Made by a program: the position numbers and the translations under genes. From the NCBI GenBank assembly GCA_017472925.1, contig JAFUNS010000029.1, positions 62,001 through 126,000 on the forward strand: 64,000 nucleotides of DNA, given 5' to 3'. The DNA comes from Bacteroides sp. (lineage in GTDB: Bacteria > Bacteroidota > Bacteroidia > Bacteroidales > Bacteroidaceae). Shown here in pieces: positions 44,097 through 55,363 of the stretch. Numbering within the stretch: position 1 is the first letter of the stretch; every line of letters starts with the position of its first letter. A model generated the notes under the pieces. It ran no database searches and was not told the origin of the DNA. It saw only the letters and a program-made list of their open reading frames with translations.

Positions 44097-46142
44097 ATGC
44101 AAAAAGGAAATATTGGGGTAACTACAGAAAATATCTTCCCCATCATCAAAAAATTCTTGTATAGTGATCATGAGATTTTTCTTCGTGAATTAGTATCCAA
44201 TGCGGTTGATGCTACTCAAAAGTTAAAGACATACGCTTCGAAAGGTGACTTTAAAGGCGAAATGGGTGATTTGACGGTAAAGGTTAATGTAGGTAAGGAA
44301 ACCATTACCATTAGCGACCGTGGTATAGGTATGACCGCTGAAGAAATCGATAAATACATTAACCAAATTGCTTTCTCTGGTGCTAATGATTTCCTCGATA
44401 AGTATAAGGAAGACGCCAATGCCATCATCGGACATTTCGGTCTTGGTTTCTATTCGGCTTTCATGGTTGCCAAGAAAGTAGAGATTGTTACCAAATCCTA
44501 TCAAGAAGGTGCACAAGCCGTAAAATGGACTTGCGACGGAAGTCCTGAATTTACGTTGGAAAACATTGAGAAGGAAGATCGTGGTACAGATATCATTCTC
44601 TATATTGACGATGATTGCAAGGAATTCCTTGAAGAATCAAGAATATCCACCCTTTTGAACAAGTATTGTCGTTTCCTTCCTATTCCTGTAGCTTTCGGCA
44701 AAAAGAAGGATTGGAAAGACGGAAAACAAGTGGAAACAGACGAAGATAATGTCATCAATGATAGTGAGCCTTTGTGGACCAAGAAGCCGATGGAATTGAA
44801 GGACGAAGATTACAAGAAGTTCTATCGCGACCTCTATCCTATGGCCGATGAACCTTTGTTCTGGATTCATTTGAATGTAGATTATCCGTTCAATTTGACA
44901 GGAGTTCTCTATTTCCCGAAAATCAAGAGTAATATCGAATTGCAAAAGAATAAGATTCAGTTATATTGCAATCAGGTATTTGTAACCGATTCGGTAGAAG
45001 GCATTGTACCCGACTTCTTGACTTTGCTTCACGGGGTAATTGATTCACCGGATATTCCATTGAATGTATCACGTTCTTATTTGCAGAGTGATTCCAATGT
45101 GAAGAAGATTTCCACTTATATTACCAAGAAGGTTTCAGACCGTTTGCAAAGTATTTTTAAGAACGACCGTAAGGACTTTGAAGGTAAGTGGGATGATTTG
45201 AAAATCTTCATTCACTATGGCATGTTGACTCAAGAAGACTTCTATGAAAAGGCCAATAAATTTGCTTTGATGAAGGATACTGATGGCAATTATTATACTT
45301 ATGAAGAATACAAGACATTAATTAAGGACAACCAAACCGATAAGGATGGCAACCTCATTTATTTGTATTCAAATAACTTGGACGAACAATATAGTTATAT
45401 TGAAGCAGCCAAGAACAAGGGATATAATGTATTGCTGATGGATGGCCAACTGGATGTCGCTTTGGTAAGTATGTTGGAACAGAAGTTGGAAAAGTGCCGT
45501 TTCACTCGTGTAGATAGCGATGTGGTTGACCGACTCATTGCTAAGGATGAACCGAAGGGTGATGAATTGGCTCCAGAAAAGAAGGATATCCTTTCGTCGG
45601 TTTTCCGTAGCCAATTGCCACAAATGAAGAAGGTGGAATTTAATGTAGAGGCACAAGCTATGGGTGAAAATGCTACTCCTATCATGATTACCCAAAGTGA
45701 ATACATGCGCCGTATGAAAGAAATGGCCAACATACAAGCCGGCATGAGTTTCTATGGTGAAATGTCCGACATGTTTAATGTTGTATTGAACTCCGACCAT
45801 AAACTCGTTAAGCAAGTATTGAACGACACTAACGAGGCTTGTAGCGCAGAATTGCTTCCTATTGAAACAAGTATCGCTACATTGAACTTTGAACAAAGCG
45901 AATTGAAGAAGAAGCAAGAAGGAAAGAAATACGATGAAATACCACAAGCCGAAAAGGATGCACTCAGCGATGTAGAAAAGAAAATTGCAGAGGAAAAAGG
46001 CAAAAAGGATGCGGTATTGGGCAAGTATGCCGGTGGCAATAAAGTGATTCGTCAATTAGTGGATTTGGCTTTGCTCCAAAATAACATGTTGAAGGGTGAA
46101 GCACTCAATAACTTTATTAAGCGAAGCATTGAATTAATTTGA
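44097..46142 (+). CDS. htpG: Chaperone HtpG (Hsp90 family)
   Basis: 681 residues, longer than E. coli HtpG (624). GHKL ATPase motifs: SNAVDATQK (near 38-46), DRGIGMTAEEI (about 79-89), GHFGLGFYSAF (about 118-128). Middle and C-terminal dimerisation domains follow; residues about 600-640 add a Lys/Glu-rich stretch (KKKQEGKKYDEIPQAEKDAL) that may account for the extra length. ATP-driven cytoplasmic chaperone. Start: ATG 44097 with MQKGNIGVT. Confidence 0.96.
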   Translation: MQKGNIGVTTENIFPIIKKFLYSDHEIFLRELVSNAVDATQKLKTYASKGDFKGEMGDLTVKVNVGKETITISDRGIGMTAEEIDKYINQIAFSGANDFLDKYKEDANAIIGHFGLGFYSAFMVAKKVEIVTKSYQEGAQAVKWTCDGSPEFTLENIEKEDRGTDIILYIDDDCKEFLEESRISTLLNKYCRFLPIPVAFGKKKDWKDGKQVETDEDNVINDSEPLWTKKPMELKDEDYKKFYRDLYPMADEPLFWIHLNVDYPFNLTGVLYFPKIKSNIELQKNKIQLYCNQVFVTDSVEGIVPDFLTLLHGVIDSPDIPLNVSRSYLQSDSNVKKISTYITKKVSDRLQSIFKNDRKDFEGKWDDLKIFIHYGMLTQEDFYEKANKFALMKDTDGNYYTYEEYKTLIKDNQTDKDGNLIYLYSNNLDEQYSYIEAAKNKGYNVLLMDGQLDVALVSMLEQKLEKCRFTRVDSDVVDRLIAKDEPKGDELAPEKKDILSSVFRSQLPQMKKVEFNVEAQAMGENATPIMITQSEYMRRMKEMANIQAGMSFYGEMSDMFNVVLNSDHKLVKQVLNDTNEACSAELLPIETSIATLNFEQSELKKKQEGKKYDEIPQAEKDALSDVEKKIAEEKGKKDAVLGKYAGGNKVIRQLVDLALLQNNMLKGEALNNFIKRSIELI

Positions 46143-46171
46143 TTTGCTTAACCGCTTATAATCAATCAGTA

Positions 46172-46203
46172 AAGCATCGGGAGATATTTCTCGGTGCTTT
46201 TTT
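46172..46203 (+). terminator. Terminator of htpG
   Basis: Imperfect stem with AAAGCA and TGCTTT ends, inner GAGA/TCTC, then T-rich sequence, about 30 bases past the htpG stop. Confidence 0.65.
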
Positions 46204-46225
46204 ATGCAAAAAAGTAAAGAAAACG

Positions 46226-46256
46226 TTTGCAGGTTCGAAAAAAGTCTGTATCTTTG
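46226..46256 (+). promoter_or_regulatory. Promoter of tRNA-Arg
   Basis: TTTG at 46226-46229, 19 bases, then TATCTTTG at 46249-46256: an exact Bacteroidetes -33/-7 promoter, 22 bases before the tRNA. It is one of the clearest promoters in the window. Confidence 0.8.
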
Positions 46257-46278
46257 CACCCGTCAAACGAAAGGACAT

Positions 46279-46352
46279 GGCTCCGTAGCTCAACTGAATA
46301 GAGCATCTGACTACGGATCAGAAGGTTACAGGTTTGAATCCTGTCGGAGTCA
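46279..46352 (+). tRNA. tRNA-Arg (anticodon ACG)
   Basis: 74 nt. Acceptor stem GGCTCCG with CGGAGTC (G2-T71 wobble), D-arm GCTC/GAGC, anticodon stem TCTGA/TCAGA with loop CTACGGA giving anticodon ACG, T-arm ACAGG/CCTGT with TTTGAAT loop. No CCA is encoded after the discriminator A. It reads CGU and, after deamination of A34, CGC/CGA arginine codons. A promoter and terminator flank it, so it is a single-gene unit. Confidence 0.95.
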
Positions 46353-46354
46353 CG

Positions 46355-46387
46355 AAAAAAGGATGTGTAATTTACACATCCTTTTTT
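46355..46387. terminator. Bidirectional terminator tRNA-Arg / atpG
   Basis: AAAAAAGGATGTGTAA with TTACACATCCTTTTTT, a 16-bp stem with a one-base loop, between the tRNA and the convergent atpG stop at 46388. Confidence 0.85.
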
Positions 46388-47257
46388 TTATGCCATTTGT
46401 CCTCCCACAATATCAAGCAACTCATTCGTAATGGCTTGTTGGCGGGACTTGTTATACATAATGGTCAATTCCTGTAATAAATCATTGGCATTATCGGTTG
46501 CTATTTGCATTGCCATGGTACGAGCGGCATGCTCAGAAGCATTTGAATCGAGCAAAACGGTAAAGAGTTTCAAACGGAGTGCTTTGGGTAAAAGTGCTTC
46601 CATTAGCTCTTTTCTTGATGGTTCCAGGATATAGTCTGTTCCATACGATTCATTTTCACGAGTGACATGTTTTGTAATATCAATGGGTAAGAAATTTTCT
46701 CGCGTGATTATTTGTGAAGCCGTACTTTTAAAATGATGGTATAACAAAACAACCTCATCAATTTGCTTGTCTACAAACTTCTGCATCAATTCTTCGGCTA
46801 TCTCGGCCGTTTCTTTAAATGAAGGTTTTCCGGCAATATTTTCGTAATTACCTTCGGCTTTATAGCCCATTTTCATCACTGCATCGGCCACTTTCTTCCC
46901 AATAGGGTAAATCAGAATATTTTCTTTTCCTAATGTAGCATACTTGTTTATCAAATCCGTTAGGTGGCGTATTACATTTGAATTGAATCCACCGCACAGA
47001 CTTGAATTGGAAGAAAATGCTACAATAGCTACCTTCTTCACTTCACGCCTGGAGGTATAGACCGATTCTACCTTTTCATTGCCGGCCAAAAGATTGGCCA
47101 ACAATTGGTGTAATTGCTCTTCATAAGGAAGCATATTGCCTATAGCACCTTGTGCCTTATGTAGTTTGGCAGATGCCACCATCTTCATAGCCGAAGTTAT
47201 TTTCTGCGTATTTTGGACGGTGGCTATTCTTCCCTTTACTTCTTTCAGTGATGCCAT
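46388..47257 (-). CDS. atpG: ATP synthase gamma subunit
   Basis: 289 residues. The N-terminal coiled-coil helix (MASLKEVKGRIATVQNTQKI) and C-terminal helix (NKSRQQAITNELLDIVGG) that form the rotor shaft are both present, with the globular Rossmann-like middle part. It couples c-ring rotation to the catalytic beta subunits. Last gene of the operon, five bases after atpA. Confidence 0.97.
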   Translation of the reverse strand: MASLKEVKGRIATVQNTQKITSAMKMVASAKLHKAQGAIGNMLPYEEQLHQLLANLLAGNEKVESVYTSRREVKKVAIVAFSSNSSLCGGFNSNVIRHLTDLINKYATLGKENILIYPIGKKVADAVMKMGYKAEGNYENIAGKPSFKETAEIAEELMQKFVDKQIDEVVLLYHHFKSTASQIITRENFLPIDITKHVTRENESYGTDYILEPSRKELMEALLPKALRLKLFTVLLDSNASEHAARTMAMQIATDNANDLLQELTIMYNKSRQQAITNELLDIVGGQMA

Positions 47258-47262
47258 AATGC

Positions 47263-48852
47263 TTATTTGTTTTTATAAGTCAGGGCTATATCTGCTGCTA
47301 CTTTTTCAATGAGGGTAGTAACTTCATAGTTGATGTTTCCTGATGCAAGTACATCTATTACGGTTGTTTGGTAGTTGTTACGCAATTGTTCCAAGAAGAG
47401 TTCCTGGAATTCCGTTACTTTTTCCAAGGGGACATCGCGCAACAAGCCATGGATACCACAATATAGAATGGCAATTTGTTCGCCAACGGGCATCGGACTA
47501 TATTGGGGTTGTATCAACAATTTGTTGTTTTTGCGTCCTCTATCAATGGCCATAGCCGTTACCGCATCCATGTCACTACTGAATTTGGAGAATGCTTCCA
47601 ACTCGCGGTATTGTGCCTGGTCTATTTTTAACGTACCGGCCACCTTTTTCATGCTCTTAATTTGGGCACTACCCCCTACACGCGATACGGAAATACCTAC
47701 ATTGATGGCCGGACGGAAACCTTGGTTGAACAAGTCTGTTTCCAAGAATATCTGTCCGTCGGTAATGGAAATCACGTTAGTCGGAATATAGGCGGAAACG
47801 TCGCCCGCTTGTGTTTCGATGATAGGAAGTGCGGTGAGTGAACCTCCTCCTTTCACTTTTCCTTTCAAGCTTTCAGGAAGGTCATTCATCTGTTCGGCCA
47901 CTTCTTGTTGGTTGATAATCTTAGCGGCACGTTCCAATAGGCGTGAATGCAGATAGAAAATATCACCCGGATATGCTTCACGACCCGAGGGACGACGAAG
48001 AATCAGCGATACTTCTCGATAGGCAACAGCTTGCTTGGACAAGTCATCGTATACCACAAGCGCATCACGACCCGTATCACGGAAATATTCACCGATAGCT
48101 GCTCCGGCAAAAGGTGCAAAATATTGCATCGCGGCGGGGTCAGCGGCCGTAGCGGCTACTACTATAGTATAGTCCATAGCACCCCGTTCTTTCAGGGTAT
48201 TGACAATATTGGCTACGGTTGAACCTTTCTGACCTACGGCTACATAAATACAATACACCGGTTTACCTGCTTCGTAAGCGGCCTTTTGATTGATGATGGT
48301 ATCAATGGCGATGGCCGTTTTACCCGTTTGTCGGTCACCAATGATAAGCTCACGTTGTCCTCGTCCGATAGGAATCATGGCATCTACCGATTTCAACCCC
48401 GTTTGTAAAGGTTGGTTTACCGGTTGACGGAAGATTACTCCAGGAGCTTTTCTTTCGAGAGGCATTTCATACAACTCCCCTCCTATCATTCCTTGTCCAT
48501 CAAGTGGTTCACCTGTAGGGTCTATTACGCGTCCCAACATACTTTCTCCTACCTTAATAGAAGCAATACGTTTGGTACGTTTCACTATCATTCCTTCCTT
48601 GATTTGATCGGTAGGTCCTAATAGTACGGCTCCCACATTGTCTTCTTCCAAGTTCATCACAATGGCTTTGATACCATTGTCAAACTCCAGAAGTTCATTC
48701 GCTTCGGCGTTGAGCAAACCATAGATTCGTACAACCCCGTCGCTTACCTGAAGTACAGTTCCCACTTCTTCAAACTGAAGTGAAGTATCAATGTCTTTCA
48801 GTTGTTGGAGCAACACTTCAGAAACTTCGCTTGGTCTTATATTTTCAGACAT
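47263..48852 (-). CDS. atpA: ATP synthase alpha subunit
   Basis: 529 residues. P-loop [13 protein letters not shown] (about 172-184), alpha-beta signature region with [18 protein letters not shown] (about 390). Non-catalytic nucleotide-binding subunit of F1. Ten bases after atpH. Confidence 0.98.
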   Translation of the reverse strand: MSENIRPSEVSEVLLQQLKDIDTSLQFEEVGTVLQVSDGVVRIYGLLNAEANELLEFDNGIKAIVMNLEEDNVGAVLLGPTDQIKEGMIVKRTKRIASIKVGESMLGRVIDPTGEPLDGQGMIGGELYEMPLERKAPGVIFRQPVNQPLQTGLKSVDAMIPIGRGQRELIIGDRQTGKTAIAIDTIINQKAAYEAGKPVYCIYVAVGQKGSTVANIVNTLKERGAMDYTIVVAATAADPAAMQYFAPFAGAAIGEYFRDTGRDALVVYDDLSKQAVAYREVSLILRRPSGREAYPGDIFYLHSRLLERAAKIINQQEVAEQMNDLPESLKGKVKGGGSLTALPIIETQAGDVSAYIPTNVISITDGQIFLETDLFNQGFRPAINVGISVSRVGGSAQIKSMKKVAGTLKIDQAQYRELEAFSKFSSDMDAVTAMAIDRGRKNNKLLIQPQYSPMPVGEQIAILYCGIHGLLRDVPLEKVTEFQELFLEQLRNNYQTTVIDVLASGNINYEVTTLIEKVAADIALTYKNK

Positions 48853-48862
48853 ATTCTTATCT

Positions 48863-49417
48863 TTAAACTATTCTTCGGTTCTTTTCTATAAACTGCTGCT
48901 TGATTCTCCGCATCTGATTGGCTACACTTGCATCCAGCCGGTACGTCCCTATTTCAAAGATAAATCCTCCTTCTATGTCGGGATCTACTTTAGTTGTAAA
49001 TTCGGCCGATCCTCCTTTGTGGTCAACTATAATCTTCCGGATACGTTCCACTTCCTTCAGGACCATGGGTACAGCAGTTGTAAGTTTCCCGATGCTGATG
49101 TTTTCTTGTTTTCTATATAAATCAATATAGTTACGTATCATGGCACGTAGGTACTTCTCGCGCCGTTGTTGCATCACCAATAAGAAAAATCGTTCCAATT
49201 CATGTACCACTTTTCCTCCGGAGGCGATGGTCAATACCTTTAGTTTCTCTTCCATGGATACCACCGGATTTTCCATAGCAGTACGTAACTCTGGTACTTC
49301 ACTAAAGCTCCGTTCCAAAGTCAATGCCTGTTGGTACAAGGCATATTCTACTTTAGCCTCATTGGCATAAGCCAATAAAGCTTTGGCATATCGCATGGTA
49401 ATTGCACCTGTATACAT
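48863..49417 (-). CDS. atpH: ATP synthase delta subunit
   Basis: 184 residues. N-terminal helical domain ([16 protein letters not shown]) and C-terminal domain with [22 protein letters not shown], the OSCP/delta signature. It clamps the stator to the top of F1. Two bases separate it from atpF. Confidence 0.95.
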   Translation of the reverse strand: MYTGAITMRYAKALLAYANEAKVEYALYQQALTLERSFSEVPELRTAMENPVVSMEEKLKVLTIASGGKVVHELERFFLLVMQQRREKYLRAMIRNYIDLYRKQENISIGKLTTAVPMVLKEVERIRKIIVDHKGGSAEFTTKVDPDIEGGFIFEIGTYRLDASVANQMRRIKQQFIEKNRRIV

Positions 49418-49419
49418 AA

Positions 49420-49923
49420 CTATTTGTTGTTAGATCCAGTCAATTCATCGAGCATTCGATCTATCATATCCATTTGCTCTTTCTCATTATCGAGGTGCTT
49501 GCGCAACACCTTTTCGGCAATATCTACTGAAAGGATAGCCACTTGTCGGCGGATGTCCCGGATAGCGTCTTCTTTCTCCACTTGTATTTGGTGGCGTACT
49601 TCCTCCAACATCTTCTCGCCTTCCTTCCGCGCCTGTTCCTTGGCTTCGTGCACTATACGTTCGCGGGTTGCGGCGGCTTCTTTCAATATCAGGTTTTGTT
49701 CCTCGTGAGCTTTAGCCAGAATAGTTTCACCTTCGGCTTTGATATGAGCCAATTGTTCGTTTGCCTCCTTGGCTATCACCAATGAGTGGTCAATGTACTC
49801 TTTTCGTTCATTCACCATTTTGGTAATAATGGGGAATCCGAACTTTGCCAATACAAAGAACACGATACCGAATGATAGTACCATCCAGAACAGCAAACCA
49901 CTATCGGGCATTAATAATGACAT
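49420..49923 (-). CDS. atpF: ATP synthase b subunit
   Basis: 167 residues: one N-terminal membrane helix ([20 protein letters not shown]) then a long charged helix rich in Ala/Glu/Lys/Arg that makes the peripheral stalk dimer. Normal length. It is 12 bases after atpE. Confidence 0.96.
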   Translation of the reverse strand: MSLLMPDSGLLFWMVLSFGIVFFVLAKFGFPIITKMVNERKEYIDHSLVIAKEANEQLAHIKAEGETILAKAHEEQNLILKEAAATRERIVHEAKEQARKEGEKMLEEVRHQIQVEKEDAIRDIRRQVAILSVDIAEKVLRKHLDNEKEQMDMIDRMLDELTGSNNK

Positions 49924-49935
49924 ACGCCTTTCTGA

Positions 49936-50199
<264 letters not shown>

Positions 50200-50241
50200 T
50201 TAATGATTTACTTATTGTTGTTTATTAATTTCAAATACATT

Positions 50242-51303
50242 TTAATGGTGTGCCTCTACTCGTGACATACCGATAAATACGGCCGAAAGCATGGTAAACA
50301 CATACGCTTGAATGAAGGCTACCAATACTTCTACACAATTCATGAATATACTGAACAGCACCGATACCAAAGTCATTGACCCGCTGATTACCGGCCCCAT
50401 ACTGGCGGTAACAAATACAATGCTGGTCAAGGCCAGGATGATAGAATGCCCTGCCATGATGTTGGCAAACAAACGGATCATCAAGGCAAATGGTTTGGTA
50501 AAGATGCCAAATAACTCTATGGCCGGCATAATGGGTAACGGACACTTCAGCCAAGTGGGAACTTCGGGCCAGAGAATCTCTTTCCAATATTCCTTGGTGC
50601 CGAAAAGGTTTACGGCCAGGAAGGTACATAGTGCCATCACAAGCGTCACGGCAATGTTACCCGTTACATTTCCGCCTCCGGGGAATACCGGTATAAGTCC
50701 CATAATATTGTTGATAAAGATAAAGAAGAAGGCGGTGAGCAAATAAGGCGAATATCTTTTATAGTCTTTGCCTATACAACTCTTGATTACATCTTCTTCA
50801 ATCATCATGATGAACATTTCCATAAAGCCAATAAAACCTTTGGGAGCCGGGCTATCGGGACCTCGTTTCTTATACCATCGGGCCACAAACAATATCACTC
50901 CTATCACCACCAGGCTATTGATAAATAGGGAAAGCACCGTTTTGGTAATGGAAAGGTCGAACGGACGGATTTCTTCCCCTTGTGCGTTCACTTCCACCAC
51001 TTTACCTTCATACTTGCCTTCCGAGGCTATGCGGAACCCTTCGTAGGTCGCTTCTTCCGAATGCAGCAAGTGTGAAGACGAAAATACATGCCATCCCGTT
51101 TCACTACTATAGACTATGATGGGTAGAGAAATGGTGAGATGATTATCTCCCCACGTGGTAATATGCCATTCGTAAGAATCCTGAATGTGGTGGAAAACTA
51201 TTTCCTTGGCATCTACCTTTCCCTCTTCCGCATGGTTGGCATGAACGGGGAGTATCATCCACAAGCAGAGTATGATGGGTAATATGTATTTCAATCTATT
51301 CAT
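50242..51303 (-). CDS. atpB: ATP synthase a subunit
   Basis: 353 residues, longer than E. coli a (271): a signal-like N-terminus (LKYILPIILCLWMILPV) and a soluble segment of about 90 residues (HANHAEEGK...FSSSHLL) precede the five-helix channel domain. The essential arginine is in FALMIRLFANIMAGH (about 265). The protein forms the proton path beside the c-ring. The stop of the 141-residue gene upstream overlaps its start by eight bases. Confidence 0.94.
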   Translation of the reverse strand: MNRLKYILPIILCLWMILPVHANHAEEGKVDAKEIVFHHIQDSYEWHITTWGDNHLTISLPIIVYSSETGWHVFSSSHLLHSEEATYEGFRIASEGKYEGKVVEVNAQGEEIRPFDLSITKTVLSLFINSLVVIGVILFVARWYKKRGPDSPAPKGFIGFMEMFIMMIEEDVIKSCIGKDYKRYSPYLLTAFFFIFINNIMGLIPVFPGGGNVTGNIAVTLVMALCTFLAVNLFGTKEYWKEILWPEVPTWLKCPLPIMPAIELFGIFTKPFALMIRLFANIMAGHSIILALTSIVFVTASMGPVISGSMTLVSVLFSIFMNCVEVLVAFIQAYVFTMLSAVFIGMSRVEAHH

Positions 51304-51721
51304 TTTTCTCCTTTTTAGCTTTCAATTGCTTTTTCTTGTTTCCTTCAAACTTCATGAAAAATGCACTTTCAAATATCATGCTAAGCACATAAAACAAGAA
51401 GAAAGTCAGAAAGAATTCTGTTTTTTGTTCTTTTACATGAACCGCATAAAACAATAGTATCCCCATTGAGAATATCATTTTAATACCTTTCATGGCCAAA
51501 TAGACATATTGTTGCCTTTGGGGAGCGAACAAACGGCAAGCATCGAACATATAGATGTAGAACCAACCGAATACGTAGAAGAAGATGGGTATGAAAGGAT
51601 ACCATTCAAAATACCATTCGGGAAATCCCATACCTAATGTCAATCCTACCACCCATGCGGCTACTATCATATATAAGGTATAGCTTGACAGAAATAGTCT
51701 TTTGGTCAGTGATATACTCAT
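51296..51721 (-). CDS. Four-helix membrane protein in the atpI position
   Basis: 141 residues with four predicted helices (LYMIVAAWVVGLTLGMG, WYPFIPIFFYVFGWFYIYM, GIKMIFSMGILLFYAV, FFLTFFLFYVLSMIFES) and a lysine-rich C-terminal tail. It occupies the place of atpI between atpC and atpB and overlaps atpB by eight bases, so it is cotranscribed and probably an assembly factor for the ring. Sequence similarity to AtpI is not visible by eye. Confidence 0.7.
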   Translation of the reverse strand: MSISLTKRLFLSSYTLYMIVAAWVVGLTLGMGFPEWYFEWYPFIPIFFYVFGWFYIYMFDACRLFAPQRQQYVYLAMKGIKMIFSMGILLFYAVHVKEQKTEFFLTFFLFYVLSMIFESAFFMKFEGNKKKQLKAKKEKNE

Positions 51722-51736
51722 AGGCTATCTTTTATT

Positions 51737-51988
51737 TCAAGTTTCCACACAAGCGGATATCACATTCTTTTTCACCTCTACAAATCCACCTTTGATGGAG
51801 ATTTCCACGGGTGGTTGCTCTTCTTGTTGGCATACAATCTTTCCTTCCGTCAGCAAGGAGATGATAGGTGCATGCAAGGGCAGAACGGCAAAGCTTCCTT
51901 TGGCACCCGGAAACTTGGCACTTACCGCTTTCCCTTGAAAGACCACACCTTCAGGGGTATAAATATGGATATCCAATAACTCTTTCAT
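51737..51988 (-). CDS. atpC: ATP synthase epsilon subunit, short form
   Basis: 83 residues that contain only the N-terminal beta-sandwich (HIYTPEGVVFQGKAV; PGAKGSFAVLPLHAPIISLL). The two C-terminal helices that in E. coli epsilon inhibit ATP hydrolysis are missing. It sits on the gamma-c interface. This short form is common in Bacteroidetes as I recall it. Six bases separate it from atpD. Confidence 0.93.
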   Translation of the reverse strand: MKELLDIHIYTPEGVVFQGKAVSAKFPGAKGSFAVLPLHAPIISLLTEGKIVCQQEEQPPVEISIKGGFVEVKKNVISACVET

Positions 51989-51994
51989 ATCCTG

Positions 51995-53533
<1,539 letters not shown>

Positions 53534-53567
53534 TTATGTATGTTTCTTATCCGTTAAAAACAAAAAA

Positions 53568-53595
53568 GCTGTGCGCTTGTTTGAAGGCGCACAGC
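53568..53595 (-). terminator. Terminator of the M28 peptidase gene, overlapping the atp promoter
   Basis: Stem GCTGTGCGC / GCGCACAGC (53568-53576 with 53587-53595), loop of ten, followed on the minus strand by six T. It ends the M28 transcript and lies just upstream of atpD on the same strand. The first minus-strand arm overlaps the atp -7 box by one base (see 53595-53602). Confidence 0.8.
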
Positions 53596-53602
53596 AAAGA
53601 TA
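53595..53602 (-). promoter_or_regulatory. -7 promoter box of the atp operon
   Basis: Minus-strand TATCTTTG lies 74 bases before atpD. A start site a few bases downstream would fall inside the first arm of the terminator, so atp mRNA would lack a full hairpin while M28 readthrough would have it. Confidence 0.55.
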
Positions 53603-53689
53603 AACAATATTTTGTTAGTTTATTCGATTATGGGTGATTTTTACAAATAAAATAGAAAAATAGTCTATAATCTAAGGATAAATCTATAA

Positions 53690-55243
53690 TTATTCTTCCA
53701 CATACATGCCTTCTCTTGACAATAAGTTCTTCAAGTTGGCTACACCCAGTGCCACAATAGCGGTTACTACCGAGGTGTGTTCCATGTATTCAGGAATACT
53801 CTTGGTGTAGAGGTCGCGTTCGGTATGCCAAATTTCTCCGTAGTTGAAGTTGTATCCCTTGAAGTCGGCTTCGCGGAAACTGATGGCCGGCACCCCTCTC
53901 ATGTCAAATACCGAAGCATCGGTGCCACCGGTTTGGGTAGGACGCTTGCGGGGCTTGGCTACGGTTACTTCAAACGGATATTCGGGGTTGATATCCTTGA
54001 TGGGCTTGCATACTTCCACAAAATCGTCGTACATGGCTTGAGGTACCGAAATGCCCACCGGAGGTGTAGGACCACCGTCGCGATTGAACAGATTGGAAAT
54101 CTTCTTCAGTTCCTTTTCATGGGTCTTTGCATACGCTTCGGCACCCAGCAAGCCGAATTCTTCGGCCGCAAAGGCTACAAAGCGGATGGTACGCTTGGGC
54201 TTGGCACCCGAGAGGGCTATCAATCGGGCGGCTTCCATCATAGGAGCGATACCTGTACCGCAATCCACCCCACCGGTAGCTACATCAAAGGCATCCAGGT
54301 GTCCGCTTATAATGACATATTCGTCGGGATATTTGCTACCCTTGATTTCGGCCACTACGTTATGGTATTTCACCGGACCTAACTTGAAATGATTTCGTAT
54401 ATCAAATTCTAACCAGAAATCCCGTCTTTCTTGTACCATCTTCTTGATAATGGCAAATTGGTTTTCGTCCAGCTTGATGTCGCACACTTCGGGCAAATTG
54501 TCAAAGTTGGTTGACGGATCGTTCAACATTTTTCGGTCGTACAAGGCTCTGAGTGGTACTTGCGAAGATTGGATGAATCCCAACACACCGGCTTCCACCA
54601 TTTCGCGATAATAAAGTCCGGGAGTTTCGGGTACAGGAATCATCGGCTCATTGGTCTTGTTTTCCCAATTTTTTCTTCTTATTTCCTGATTCTTCTGGGC
54701 TATTTCCTTGTTCTTTTCCTTGATTACATTCCGCAAGGAGTCGGCCGATGCCGAGTGGTCAAGTGGCCATCCGCTATTGGTTCCACCCACCAAAACCCAT
54801 GCGCCTTTCAGGGCATGCTTCATGCGTTTGAATTCCTCATCCGTTTTGGGCTCTAATAACACATGTCCGCGTTGGATGCCTTTGGTGCCCGATGTGTACG
54901 ATGGAGTCACAAAATGAAGTGTCATGGATTGGTCGCCCCCAATCATGCGTCCAAACCAAGGTCCGCGATTGAAACCTACGGGCACTTCTCCCGCTTCTTC
55001 CAGACGCACATCCAATCCCCAGCTCTTGAATTCGCGCATCATCCATTCGGCGGCATTTTCATACGTGTCCGATCCTACCAATCTTCCCCCGAATCGGTTG
55101 GTCAGAATATCCAGATGATGCATGGTGCGGTTGTCTGTACGTGCATTTTCAATGATTCCCTTCACCGCGGAAGGTTGTGCAAAAGAGGGTCCCACAAAGA
55201 CTGTGGCGACCATCAAAGTTGTAAATATTGTTTTCTTTATCAT
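53690..55243 (-). CDS. Secreted M28-family metallopeptidase
   Basis: 517 residues. Signal peptide (KKTIFTTLMVATVFVGPSFAQ). Zinc site residues are visible in order: SGHLDAFD (His-x-Asp, about 307), CGTGIAP (Asp/Cys region), AFAAEEFGLLGAEAY (Glu pair), DGGPTPP and HTERD near the C-terminus. PA-like insertion region about 120-220. Aminopeptidase or carboxypeptidase of the periplasm or surface; substrate unknown. A -7 box at 55280-55287 drives it. Confidence 0.93.
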   Translation of the reverse strand: MIKKTIFTTLMVATVFVGPSFAQPSAVKGIIENARTDNRTMHHLDILTNRFGGRLVGSDTYENAAEWMMREFKSWGLDVRLEEAGEVPVGFNRGPWFGRMIGGDQSMTLHFVTPSYTSGTKGIQRGHVLLEPKTDEEFKRMKHALKGAWVLVGGTNSGWPLDHSASADSLRNVIKEKNKEIAQKNQEIRRKNWENKTNEPMIPVPETPGLYYREMVEAGVLGFIQSSQVPLRALYDRKMLNDPSTNFDNLPEVCDIKLDENQFAIIKKMVQERRDFWLEFDIRNHFKLGPVKYHNVVAEIKGSKYPDEYVIISGHLDAFDVATGGVDCGTGIAPMMEAARLIALSGAKPKRTIRFVAFAAEEFGLLGAEAYAKTHEKELKKISNLFNRDGGPTPPVGISVPQAMYDDFVEVCKPIKDINPEYPFEVTVAKPRKRPTQTGGTDASVFDMRGVPAISFREADFKGYNFNYGEIWHTERDLYTKSIPEYMEHTSVVTAIVALGVANLKNLLSREGMYVEE

Positions 55244-55279
55244 AACGTATAATAATTAGCTTTGATTAGCAATTTGTTG

Positions 55280-55287
55280 CAAAGATA
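55280..55287 (-). promoter_or_regulatory. -7 promoter box of the M28 gene
   Basis: Minus-strand TATCTTTG lies 36 bases before the ATG. The divergent reductase promoter is 45 bases away on the other strand. Confidence 0.55.
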
Positions 55288-55331
55288 AAGTTTTTTTGTT
55301 TGCATTTTATAGTGTAATAAAGTTTTTTTAT

Positions 55332-55339
55332 TAAATTTG
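55332..55339 (+). promoter_or_regulatory. -7 promoter box of the aldo/keto reductase gene
   Basis: TAAATTTG fits TAnnTTTG and covers the possible TTG start at 55337, so the ATG at 55364 (25 bases downstream) is the likely start. Confidence 0.6.
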
Positions 55340-55363
55340 CGGAGTTTACGTAATTACTCAACT

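Noticed and set aside
45369..46055. 228-residue minus-strand frame
   Set aside because: Opposite htpG, with no start signal or family features.
46204..46431. 75-residue plus-strand frame
   Set aside because: It runs across the tRNA-Arg gene, its promoter and its terminator.
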